Shown here: positions 22,855 through 30,099 of the stretch, one piece after another
How the letters are laid out: each line of letters opens with the position of its first letter
Position numbering within the stretch: position 1 is the first letter of the stretch
Translations under genes and position numbers: made by a program
Assembly (NCBI GenBank): GCA_016290905.1
Contig: JAEEVO010000023.1
Span: 1 to 34,059, forward strand
Length of the DNA: 34,059 bases
DNA from: Lachnospiraceae bacterium
GTDB lineage: Bacteria > Bacillota > Clostridia > Lachnospirales > Lachnospiraceae
Reading direction: 5' to 3'
The notes under the pieces: generated by a model
Told to the model about the DNA's origin: nothing
The model's database searches: none
The model's input: only the letters and a program-made list of their open reading frames with translations

Positions 22855-24156
22855 ATGAACGGTACTGTTATTATACTTAAAAAGGAATTAAAAAGAGTAT
22901 TCGGAGATAAGAAGCTGGTATTCAGCCTTTTTATCCTTCCTGCGATAATCATGGTCGCATTATACGGGATCATGGGATTCATGATGGGAAAAATGAGTGA
23001 TGATATTGAGGAACACAGAAATTCGGTATATGTTGTAAATGCTACCGAAGGTTTTAAAAACATCATTTCGGCTACCGGTTATGATAAGAACAATGATGTG
23101 ATATACCTTTCCGAGGAGGAGTACAGGGCAGCAGCCAAGCTTGATGATGATCTGGCTAAAAAGGAAGATGCCATAAAGACTGAAGAGGACTTCCTTAACT
23201 ATCAGGTTAAGAACAACATGGTACAGCTTGTGGTTTATTTCGAGAAGGATTTCAGCAAGAAATATGATAGCTACACCAAGAGCGGAGATCAAATACCTTC
23301 GATAAACCTTTACTACAATCCGACAGAAAACTATTCAACAAATACATACGGTGTTTTCACCGCTTCGATAATGAACACTTATCAGTCTTCACTTCTTAAG
23401 AACAGGCTTGAGAAGGAAAAAATCGATATGGAAAGCCTCAACGTATTCAATGTTGTTGAGACTACCGTAGCAAAGGAAGCAAAGGAAAAAGGAAAGTTCA
23501 TCTCAATGATGCTTCCTTATATGATGGTAATCATGCTCTTTGCCGGAGCAATGAGCGTTGGTGTTGACGCAATAGCAGGTGAGAAGGAGAGAGGAACACT
23601 TGCAAGCATGCTGCTTTCACCCGTTAACAGAGGCCAGATAGTTGGAGGCAAGATAATCTCGCTTATGATCCTTTCGGGACTTTCCGCAATAGTATATGTT
23701 GTTTCGATGATGGTGGCTATGCCTGTAATGAAGGCTCTCGGCGGTGAAAGTGCAGATATGGCCCAAGGTCTCGGAAATCTTGAGTTATCACTTGTTCAGG
23801 GACTCCAGCTTGTAGCTATAATGCTTACACTGGTATTCCTCTTTGTAGCACTGATCGCATTCCTTGCGGTAAGGGCAAAGGACGTAAAGACGGCAAGCAC
23901 ATACATCTCACCCGTATATATCGTGGTTATGGTAGCAGGTATGCTGACAATGTTCATGTCAGGCGACAAGGTTCCCACCTACAGATATGCGATCCCTGTA
24001 TACGGCAGCGCCGTTGCGGTTAAGGATCTCTGCGTAAATGAGCTTACGGCTGTGAACTTCCTTGCAAGCCTTTCGGGAGCACTGATCCTTGCAGTGATCT
24101 TTACCGTACTTATCACCAAGTCATTTAATGATGAAAGAGTAATGTTCAATGCTTAA
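22855..24156 (+). CDS. ABC-2 type permease, NatB-like
   Basis: The membrane subunit paired with the ATPase above. The layout is that of ABC-2 permeases with one N-terminal membrane segment (residues 19-44), a large outside domain (about 45-215), then five further segments starting MMLPYMMVIMLFAGAMSVGV. The stretch 'AIAGEKERGTLASMLLSPV' is the coupling-helix signature of this family. The 433 residues are somewhat longer than Bacillus NatB. ACGGAGG gives the ribosome site. A strong terminator 80 bases downstream closes the unit. Confidence 0.92.
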   Translation: MNGTVIILKKELKRVFGDKKLVFSLFILPAIIMVALYGIMGFMMGKMSDDIEEHRNSVYVVNATEGFKNIISATGYDKNNDVIYLSEEEYRAAAKLDDDLAKKEDAIKTEEDFLNYQVKNNMVQLVVYFEKDFSKKYDSYTKSGDQIPSINLYYNPTENYSTNTYGVFTASIMNTYQSSLLKNRLEKEKIDMESLNVFNVVETTVAKEAKEKGKFISMMLPYMMVIMLFAGAMSVGVDAIAGEKERGTLASMLLSPVNRGQIVGGKIISLMILSGLSAIVYVVSMMVAMPVMKALGGESADMAQGLGNLELSLVQGLQLVAIMLTLVFLFVALIAFLAVRAKDVKTASTYISPVYIVVMVAGMLTMFMSGDKVPTYRYAIPVYGSAVAVKDLCVNELTAVNFLASLSGALILAVIFTVLITKSFNDERVMFNA

Positions 24157-24237
24157 AAATGAGCTTTTGATCATTGATTGACGAAAAACATACGTTTGTT
24201 GTTTTGAACAAGAAAGACGTGAAATAATCTATAAAAG

Positions 24238-24263
24238 ACAGGGGGCGCCGCCTCCTGTTTTTT
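24238..24263 (+). terminator. intrinsic terminator after the ABC permease gene
   Basis: ACAGGGGGC (24238-24246) pairs with GCCTCCTGT (24250-24258), one G-T pair and a 3-base loop, followed by six T. Confidence 0.9.
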
Positions 24264-24279
24264 GTGTGATAAGCGAATG

Positions 24280-24311
24280 CCCACATTGGAAGCTTGCTTC
24301 CGAAATGCGGG
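24280..24311. repeat. imperfect inverted repeat
   Basis: CCCACATTGGAAGC and GCTTCCGAAATGCGGG pair with one mismatch and a two-base bulge around a TT centre. No T tract follows. It lies between the exporter terminator and the lipoprotein promoter and has no obvious job. Confidence 0.5.
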
Positions 24312-24346
24312 TTGGAATAAATTTTTTCTGCCGGAGTCGGAAATGG

Positions 24347-24375
24347 TTGCATTATTCACTCTGTGGTGGTATATT
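24347..24375 (+). promoter_or_regulatory. promoter of the YARHG lipoprotein gene
   Basis: TTGCAT at 24347-24352, 17 bases, TATATT at 24370-24375, 38 bases before the ATG. Confidence 0.65.
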
Positions 24376-24413
24376 AATAAAAGCTATAAATACTTTTTAC
24401 GGAGGGTTTATTT

Positions 24414-26150
24414 ATGAGATCGAAATGTGGAGAAGTGCTTCTTAGAAGTCTTTTACTTATGCTTCTGATCATGACGGTTTTTGCACTTGGCGGATGTAAG
24501 AAAAAGTCCGGCGGAAGCGATGATTCATCCGACAAAAAAACGGAGAAGAAATCAGACAACAAGGATGATGATGATAACGATGAAGACGATGATAAAAAGT
24601 CAGGAAAAGAAAAAGACGATGACGATGACGGGGAAAAAGAAGATGTAAATAAAGATCCAAATGTTGTTACAGCTGCTCCTGGGCTCACTGAAGAAGCAAA
24701 GCCTGTTGACGGCGGAAATACCGGTACGGGAAATGCAGCTAAAGCAAAAGAAGCTTTGGCGAAAAAGCTGAACGAAGAGTATGGCAAGTTTAAACAGGAA
24801 AAACTCGACGAGTGGACATATGTCATTGACAATGTTTTTGATCCGGTTGATGCCTATGATTATGATAAAGAAGGAAGAGCATACATTACCAGGTTGAATT
24901 CAAATTACAACTGGGAAACGTTTGATATGGCAAAGCAGTTCTTATATGCGTATGCCGATCTTGACGGTGACGGGGCTGACGAGCTTATCACGGTTGCAAG
25001 ATATCCGGGTGTTGACTGGGGAACATCCGAGTTTACCATTTATAAGTATAAGGACGGTAACGTAATCTACATGCTTGCTCCCGAAACAACCGAATATGTT
25101 TATTCGGATACTGTTTATCCCTTTACTTTTTATAACGGGTATAAATATTTATACTTAATGGGATACGGTATTGATGAGATAGACCAGTATTTCGTGCTGA
25201 CCGGGGACAGATACGAGAAGCTTGCGTCGATGCCTTCCGACAAGGGTTCCTCAGGAACCGCAGTTACCATGAGCAGGGTTGAAAACCTTGAGAATCCTCT
25301 TTCGCAGAGAGAACAGAAGCTGCTTAAGGAAACTCTTGCCAAGTGGCTTGTGGATCTGGCTATAGACGACGGACATATGACCACTTCTTCATATAATTTC
25401 GTTAATGATGATATCGATGGCGACGGCCTGGAAGAGCTGCTGGTAAATGACGGCGACGAGATCTACATTTACGGGATCCGTTACGGAAGTTCCAATCTCG
25501 TATTTTACAAAGATATGGAATTTGAGGGTGAAAACGGCGTAACATATTATCCCGATCAAAAGGTTGTATGTTTATACAGCGAGTACAGCGGCGACGAGGG
25601 TTCTTACCGTTATTACTCAATGAATGAATATTATTACGATCTGAGCAACGGATATTATGATGCCAAGCTTTTATACAGGGCACAGAACGAAACACAGAAG
25701 AAGAACAGCTCCGGAAGATACGAGGCTTATTCTTCAAGTGAAAATTACTTCTATGACGGGGCAGCCATTACAGCTCAGAAGTATGCATCATTGGTACCCA
25801 GAGGAAGAGAATGGAAGATAAATGCGGCTTATTTATCCAAACAGAAATCACAGACCGGCACATATAATTCGGAGTGGATATTCTATGATTCGGATTCACG
25901 TTACTTAAGTGAATATGAGCTGTACTGGTTTACAAAGGATCAGTGCAGATTTGCAAGGAATGAGATATATGCCCGCAGGGGAAGAAAGTTTGATACAAAG
26001 GAAGTTAGGGAATACTTTGAATCAAAGTCATGGTACAGGGGTACGATCGATTCAAGTAAATTCGATTCCGTCGTTAAGTTTAACGCTTATGAGTCTGCCA
26101 ATATCAAGCTGATAGAAGACTATGAGAAGAAGATGGGATATACAAAATAA
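24414..26150 (+). CDS. YARHG-domain lipoprotein
   Basis: An exported lipoprotein, 578 residues. A signal peptide with a lipobox LGGC places the lipid-bearing cysteine at residue 28. A very acidic and lysine-rich low-complexity linker (about 29-80) follows. The body has two calcium-loop-like repeats, DLDGDGADEL and DIDGDGLEEL, as found in FG-GAP/VCBS-like proteins, each leading a similar beta-rich stretch. The C-terminal 75 residues form a YARHG domain (RNEIYARRGRKFD, then EYFESKSWY). YARHG domains are found on outside-facing proteins; their ligand is unknown. ACGGAGGG is the ribosome site. It appears to be a single-gene unit. Confidence 0.88.
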   Translation: MRSKCGEVLLRSLLLMLLIMTVFALGGCKKKSGGSDDSSDKKTEKKSDNKDDDDNDEDDDKKSGKEKDDDDDGEKEDVNKDPNVVTAAPGLTEEAKPVDGGNTGTGNAAKAKEALAKKLNEEYGKFKQEKLDEWTYVIDNVFDPVDAYDYDKEGRAYITRLNSNYNWETFDMAKQFLYAYADLDGDGADELITVARYPGVDWGTSEFTIYKYKDGNVIYMLAPETTEYVYSDTVYPFTFYNGYKYLYLMGYGIDEIDQYFVLTGDRYEKLASMPSDKGSSGTAVTMSRVENLENPLSQREQKLLKETLAKWLVDLAIDDGHMTTSSYNFVNDDIDGDGLEELLVNDGDEIYIYGIRYGSSNLVFYKDMEFEGENGVTYYPDQKVVCLYSEYSGDEGSYRYYSMNEYYYDLSNGYYDAKLLYRAQNETQKKNSSGRYEAYSSSENYFYDGAAITAQKYASLVPRGREWKINAAYLSKQKSQTGTYNSEWIFYDSDSRYLSEYELYWFTKDQCRFARNEIYARRGRKFDTKEVREYFESKSWYRGTIDSSKFDSVVKFNAYESANIKLIEDYEKKMGYTK

Positions 26151-26166
26151 AATGTATAAAAAGTAC

Positions 26167-26194
26167 TTGACAAATGAATAATTATTAGTATAAT
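26167..26194 (+). promoter_or_regulatory. argC: promoter of the arginine operon
   Basis: TTGACA at 26167-26172 and TATAAT at 26189-26194 with a 16-base spacer. Start of transcription falls near 26201, inside the palindrome listed next. Confidence 0.75.
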
Positions 26195-26222
26195 GGTGTA
26201 TATTATTTGTATAATATACACC
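26195..26222. promoter_or_regulatory. 12-base perfect palindrome at the argC start site, candidate ARG box
   Basis: GGTGTATATTAT (26195-26206) and ATAATATACACC (26211-26222) with a 4-base centre, immediately after the -10. Firmicutes ArgR/AhrC hexamers bind AT-rich imperfect palindromes of about 18 bases over arg promoters, and position and composition here fit that. The identity of the regulator is inference. A hairpin in the RNA followed by GTTTTCTT is the alternative. Confidence 0.6.
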
Positions 26223-26293
26223 GTTTTCTTCGTACGACATCACAGAAAGCGGCATAAAATAAAGAGATGTTTAAGAAAGGGGGATTTTTGAAG

Positions 26294-27238
26294 ATGAAGA
26301 AAATATTCATTGACGGAGCCGAAGGAACAACAGGACTTAAGATTTTTGAGAGGTTTAAGGACAGATCGGATATAGAGATACTTAAGATAGACAGCGCACT
26401 GAGAAAGGACGAGAACGAGATTAAGAAGTTTATCAATGCTTCGGATATCACATTCCTGTGCCTGCCGGATGCTGCAGCAGTTGATGCTGTCAAGCTGGTT
26501 GAGAATCCCGATACTGTCATCATAGATACTTCGACAGCGCACAGAACGGCAGAAGGCTGGACCTACGGTTTCCCCGAACTTTGCAAGGAACAGAAGGAAA
26601 AAATCGCTTCTTCCAAGAGAATAGCAAATCCGGGCTGTTATGCAACAGGATTCATAAGTCTTGTTTATCCGCTTGTAAGCTCCGGGCTTCTTCAGAAGGA
26701 TTATCCTCTTTCGTGCTTTGCGGTTTCCGGATATTCGGGAGGCGGAAAGAAGCTCATAGCTCAGTATGAGGATCCCGACAGGAACAAGTGCATGTCTTCG
26801 GCGAGAGAGTACGGTTTCGGACAGAATCATAAGCATTTAAAGGAAATGAAGGAACTGTGCGGCATAGACAGATTACCGCTTTTCTCACCCTTAACAACAG
26901 ATTACTTCAGCGGTATGACGGTTCAGGTGCCTTTATATACAGATCTTCTTACAAAGAAGGCTTCACCTGAGGAGATAAGGGATATATTTGCAAAGCATTA
27001 TGAGGGCCAAAAGTTCATAAAAGTAATGCCCATAGGCGCAGATGCGGAAAAAGGAAACGTTATCTTCTCGGATGAGATGTCCGGCAGGGACGACCTCCTG
27101 ATCTACGTTACAGGTAACGAGGACAGGGTTGTGGTTACCAGCAGCTTCGATAATCTTGGCAAGGGTGCGTCCGGCGCAGCCATCCAGAACATGAACATAG
27201 TAATGGGCATTGACGAAGCAACAGGACTTGTGCTATAA
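26294..27238 (+). CDS. argC: N-acetyl-gamma-glutamyl-phosphate reductase, type 2
   Basis: Reduces N-acetylglutamyl phosphate to the semialdehyde with NADPH, third step of arginine synthesis. The Rossmann start IFIDGAEGTTGLKIFERF and the active-site NPGCYATG with Cys115 are clear. At 314 residues, with FIDGAEGTTG in place of GASGYTG, it belongs to the shorter type 2 ArgC group. ATG 26294 is preferred: AAAGGGGG lies at 26276-26283, inside what would be coding sequence if the ATG at 26267 were used. argJ follows after 51 bases. Confidence 0.95.
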   Translation: MKKIFIDGAEGTTGLKIFERFKDRSDIEILKIDSALRKDENEIKKFINASDITFLCLPDAAAVDAVKLVENPDTVIIDTSTAHRTAEGWTYGFPELCKEQKEKIASSKRIANPGCYATGFISLVYPLVSSGLLQKDYPLSCFAVSGYSGGGKKLIAQYEDPDRNKCMSSAREYGFGQNHKHLKEMKELCGIDRLPLFSPLTTDYFSGMTVQVPLYTDLLTKKASPEEIRDIFAKHYEGQKFIKVMPIGADAEKGNVIFSDEMSGRDDLLIYVTGNEDRVVVTSSFDNLGKGASGAAIQNMNIVMGIDEATGLVL

Positions 27239-27289
27239 TCTGATTTCAATCGGCGTAAGAAAAGACATATATAAACGAAAGGAAAAGAT

Positions 27290-28513
27290 ATGCAGAAGAC
27301 AGATGGCGGAGTTACCGCTGCAAAAGGATTTAAGGCTGCATGTTGTGCAGCAGAGATAAAGTATAAAAACCGTACGGATATGGCTATGGTTTATTCCGAA
27401 AAGCCCTGCGAATGTGCCGGCACCTTTACAAGTAATGTTGTAAAGGCCGCATGTGTACAGTGGGATCAGAAGATCGTTTATTCCGGTAAGCCCATGCAGG
27501 CGGTTGTATGTAATTCGGGTATCGCCAATGCATGTACAGGACAGGAAGGCTGGGACGCATGCGAAAGTACAGCAAAGGCCGTAGAGTCAGAGCTTGGTAT
27601 AGATTATGAGACCGTTGCGGTTGCATCTACCGGCGTTATAGGTATGCAGTTACCCGTTGAAAAGCTGGTAAACGGTGTTTCGGAAATGAGCAAGACTTTG
27701 TCGGGCAGCATCGAAGCAGGTACTGCCGCATCAAAGGCTATCATGACTACGGATACGATAAATAAGGAAATAGCCGTCACATTTGAGATTGACGGAAAGA
27801 CCGTTACATTGGGCGGCATGAGCAAGGGTTCGGGTATGATCCATCCCAATATGTGCACAATGCTCGGTTTCCTGACTACGGATATAAGTATTGATAAGAA
27901 GCTTCTTCAGGAAGCATTAAGCGATGTTGTAAAGGATACCTTCAATATGATAACTGTTGACGGTGACACTTCCACAAACGATACATTGCTTATCTTGGCA
28001 AACGGTCTTGCAGAAAACGCTAAGATAACAGAAAAGAACGAGGCTTATGATGAGTTTTACGATGCACTTTTCTATGTCTGCAGATTTTTGGCAAGGACAA
28101 TGGCAAGTGATGGCGAGGGTGCAACAAAGCTTTTTGAAGCGAAGGTTATAAATGCAAAGTCGAAGGATGACGCAAGGACGCTTTCGAGAGCCATCGTAGG
28201 TTCAAATCTTTCAAAGGCAGCCATCTACGGATGCGATGCGAACTTCGGCAGGTTCCTGTGTGCCATGGGCTATTCGGGTGCTCAGTTCGATCAGAATGAT
28301 GTAGAACTTTTCTTTGAGAGCGACGCCGGCAGGATGCAGGTATTCGATCACGGCACACCTTTGACATTTGATGAGGAGCTGGCAAAGAGAATACTCGCTG
28401 CTTCAGAGGTTACCGTTTTCGTGGATATGCACGAAGGTTTGGAAGAAGCCACCGCATGGGGCTGCGACCTTACATACGATTATGTAAAGATCAATGCGGA
28501 CTACCGCAGTTAA
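27290..28513 (+). CDS. argJ: glutamate/ornithine N-acetyltransferase ArgJ
   Basis: Moves the acetyl group from N-acetylornithine to glutamate, which closes the acetyl cycle and, in bifunctional forms, also uses acetyl-CoA. ArgJ cuts itself between two residues to free an N-terminal threonine. Here the site lies in KGSGMIHPNMCTML, with Cys189 before the nucleophile Thr190, where most members have alanine. Other landmarks are the N-terminal 'DGGVTAAKGFKAA', the oxyanion region STGVIG (113-118), and the C-terminal CDLTYDYVKINADYRS. Length 407 is standard. GAAAGGAAAAG precedes the ATG. Repeats fill most of the gap to argB. Confidence 0.96.
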   Translation: MQKTDGGVTAAKGFKAACCAAEIKYKNRTDMAMVYSEKPCECAGTFTSNVVKAACVQWDQKIVYSGKPMQAVVCNSGIANACTGQEGWDACESTAKAVESELGIDYETVAVASTGVIGMQLPVEKLVNGVSEMSKTLSGSIEAGTAASKAIMTTDTINKEIAVTFEIDGKTVTLGGMSKGSGMIHPNMCTMLGFLTTDISIDKKLLQEALSDVVKDTFNMITVDGDTSTNDTLLILANGLAENAKITEKNEAYDEFYDALFYVCRFLARTMASDGEGATKLFEAKVINAKSKDDARTLSRAIVGSNLSKAAIYGCDANFGRFLCAMGYSGAQFDQNDVELFFESDAGRMQVFDHGTPLTFDEELAKRILAASEVTVFVDMHEGLEEATAWGCDLTYDYVKINADYRS

Positions 28514-28533
28514 TTTAATATGTAATGCTGATA

Positions 28534-28560
28534 TGACAATGGGGACGGTTCTTTTTGTCA
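28534..28560. repeat. family C repeat, copy 1
   Basis: TGACAA (28534-28539) and TTGTCA (28555-28560) flank GGGGACGGTTCT. The core is the reverse complement of AGAACCGTCCC seen again at 30052-30062 before argD. A short dispersed repeat of a kind frequent in Clostridia. Confidence 0.65.
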
Positions 28561-28566
28561 CATCTT

Positions 28567-28592
28567 GTCATCCTGAGTGCAGCGAAGGATCT
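28567..28592. repeat. family A repeat, single arm
   Basis: GTCATCCTGAGTGCAGCGAA followed by GGATCT matches one arm of the hairpin repeat at 16069-16132. Lacks the second arm. Lies in the argJ-argB gap just after the family C copy. Confidence 0.65.
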
Positions 28593-28628
28593 TAAAAGAA
28601 TAAAAATAGAAATAGGATGGAAAAAATC

Positions 28629-29492
28629 ATGGGAAACGAGAACGTATTAACAAACAGTCAGAGAGCGGGAGTGCTTGTGCATGCCCTTCCCTATATCCAG
28701 AAATACAACAATAAGATCGTTGTTGTAAAATACGGCGGAAATGCAATGATCAATGAAGATCTGAAAAACGCTGTTATGAGCGATATAGTTCTTTTAAAGC
28801 TTATCGGCATGAAGGTTGTGCTGGTTCACGGCGGCGGACCTGAGATCACGGAGACGCTTAATGCCGTAGGAAAGAAGACGGAATTTGTTAACGGCCTGAG
28901 AGTCACCGATGCCGAAACAGCAGAGATTGCGATGATGGTTCTGGCAGGAAAGATCAATAAGAGCCTGGTTAATCTTATCAATAAATTAGGCGCAAAGGCA
29001 CTTGGTCTCTGCGGACTTGATTCCCAGATGATCAGAGCCGAAAAATTTGACGAACAGCTCGGCTTTGTCGGAAAGATCACACATATTAACGAGGATCCGA
29101 TCCTTGATGTCCTGAATATGGGCTATATCCCCGTTATCGCAACAGTAGGGTATGATGACGAAGGAAATGTATATAATATCAACGCGGATACCGCAGCTGC
29201 AAGGATCGCAGGAAAGCTGAGAGCCGAGGCACTTATTTCAATGACCGATATAGACGGTATCTTAAGAGACAAGAATGACCCGTCATCGCTTATACCTGTG
29301 GTTAACGCAAGTGAAGCTCCACAGCTTATGAGGGAGGGCATAGTTTCCGGCGGTATGATACCCAAGGTTGAGTGCTGCATAGAAGCCATAAGACGCGGCG
29401 TTAAGAAGGTATTCATCATTAACGGAAAGATACCTCACTCCATACTCATCGAAACAATGACAGATGAAGGTATCGGAACGATGTTTGTATAA
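28629..29492 (+). CDS. argB: acetylglutamate kinase
   Basis: Phosphorylates N-acetylglutamate, second step of the pathway. The amino-acid kinase fold is seen in KYGGNAM (ATP site), VLVHGGGPEI (substrate glycine loop), and the C-terminal 'GGMIPKVECCIEAIRRGV'. The N-terminal helix before the KYGG motif, together with the 287-residue length, is typical of the arginine-inhibited form found with ArgJ (inference from family). ATG 28629 has AGGATGG about 8-11 bases ahead; the ATG at 28617, adding four residues, is directly against that sequence and less likely. The gene is followed by an inserted element rather than by argD. Confidence 0.95.
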   Translation: MGNENVLTNSQRAGVLVHALPYIQKYNNKIVVVKYGGNAMINEDLKNAVMSDIVLLKLIGMKVVLVHGGGPEITETLNAVGKKTEFVNGLRVTDAETAEIAMMVLAGKINKSLVNLINKLGAKALGLCGLDSQMIRAEKFDEQLGFVGKITHINEDPILDVLNMGYIPVIATVGYDDEGNVYNINADTAAARIAGKLRAEALISMTDIDGILRDKNDPSSLIPVVNASEAPQLMREGIVSGGMIPKVECCIEAIRRGVKKVFIINGKIPHSILIETMTDEGIGTMFV

Positions 29493-29512
29493 CATAAAAG
29501 TAGTTGGACAAT

Positions 29513-29564
29513 TTAGCCTTCCCCTTGAGGGGAAGGTGTCAGCCGAAGGCTGACGGATGAGGTG
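29513..29564. repeat. left terminal inverted repeat of the DUF559 element
   Basis: Two hairpins in tandem ending in GATGAGGTG. Inverted relative to 29916-30011 and related to the solo copies at 16154 and 21186. Confidence 0.7.
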
Positions 29565-29579
29565 AAATTATAGGATAAA

Positions 29580-29939
29580 ATGAATCAGAAACATAATCCA
29601 ATTCTAAAACCATATTCTCAGAAACTTCGTAAAGAGATGACAAATGAAGAAAAGCATTTATGGTTTGATTATTTAAAAACCTTACCAATTACTATTAATC
29701 GTCAAAAAATTGTTGGAAAATATATATTAGATTTTTATTGTGCAACAACTAAAACTGCTATAGAATTAGATGGCTCACAGCACTTTGAACAAGAAGGAAA
29801 AGAGAAGGATATTGAAAGAGATGAGTTTTTAAAAAAGCAGGGCATAAATGTATTATGATATTCAAATTATGATGTAAATCATAATTTCGAGGCTGTATGT
29901 AGAGATATACATGAACACCTCATCAGTCAGCTTCGCTGA
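29580..29939 (+). pseudogene. DUF559 endonuclease-like gene, interrupted by a stop
   Basis: A DUF559 protein, a relative of very-short-patch-repair endonucleases with a PD-(D/E)xK-type fold. The intact part (92 residues, stop at 29856-29858) has 'KLRKEMTNEEKHLWFDYLK', the catalytic core 'YILDFYCATTKTAIELDGSQH', and ends GINVL. The same frame continues past TGA with YSNYDVNHNFEAVCRDIHEH and stops at 29937-29939 inside the right terminal repeat. Family members commonly have an arginine at the stop position, so CGA to TGA is the simplest cause. The nuclease core lies before the stop, so a shortened product could keep some function. Codons are richer in A/T ends (CCA, TTA, ATA) than the neighbours. 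Confidence 0.8.
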
Positions 29940-30011
29940 CAGCTTCCCTTCGCCAGGGAGGCATCTCAACCACTGCGTGGTAGAGATAATCCCCTCAAGG
30001 GGAAGCCTTTA
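29916..30011. repeat. right terminal inverted repeat with a 42-base insertion
   Basis: Inverted counterpart of 29513-29564. The outer palindrome is split after GCTTCCC (29948) and resumes at CCCCTC (29991). The extra bases carry their own hairpin, ATCTC..CCAC-TGC-GTGG..GAGAT (29963-29987). Confidence 0.65.
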
Positions 30012-30042
30012 GACTTGAATTATCTACAGAAAGGATACACAT

Positions 30043-30082
30043 GTCAATCGCAGAACCGTCCCTATGATTGACCTATGATTGA
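30043..30082. repeat. family C repeat, copy 2, with an 11-base tandem duplication
   Basis: GTCAAT (30043-30048) and ATTGAC (30067-30072) enclose AGAACCGTCCC, the inverted core of the repeat at 28534. CCTATGATTGA occurs twice in a row at 30061-30071 and 30072-30082, ending against the argD ribosome site. Confidence 0.65.
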
Positions 30083-30099
30083 CAGGAAAGGACAAATAT

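Larger units (their letters stand above)
29513..30011. mobile_element. DUF559 element with long terminal inverted repeats
   Basis: About 500 bases between argB and argD. Left end: 29513-29564, made of a hairpin (29517-29536), a second hairpin GTCAGCC/GGCTGAC (29538-29554) and GATGAGGTG. Right end: 29916-30011, the inverted copy, CACCTCATC, GTCAGC/GCTGAC (29926-29940) and a GCTTCCC...GGGGAAGC palindrome ending CCTTTAGA, with an extra 42 bases (29949-29990) in its middle. Leaving those out, the ends match over about 52 bases with few differences. Inside is one DUF559 gene of AT-rich codon use unlike the arg genes. No clear target duplication was found. Mobility is inferred from structure. Confidence 0.65.

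Noticed and set aside
24530-24660. Repetitive GATGAT/AAAGAA stretch as a repeat array
   Set aside because: It is the coding sequence of the acidic lysine-rich linker of the lipoprotein, with no fixed period.
26240-26836. 198-codon minus-strand ORF
   Set aside because: Antisense to argC and crosses its promoter region; no family features.
29856-29858. TGA read as selenocysteine or tryptophan in the DUF559 gene
   Set aside because: No hairpin of SECIS type seen next to it; tryptophan here uses TGG and other genes in the window end in TGA; the homologous residue is usually arginine.
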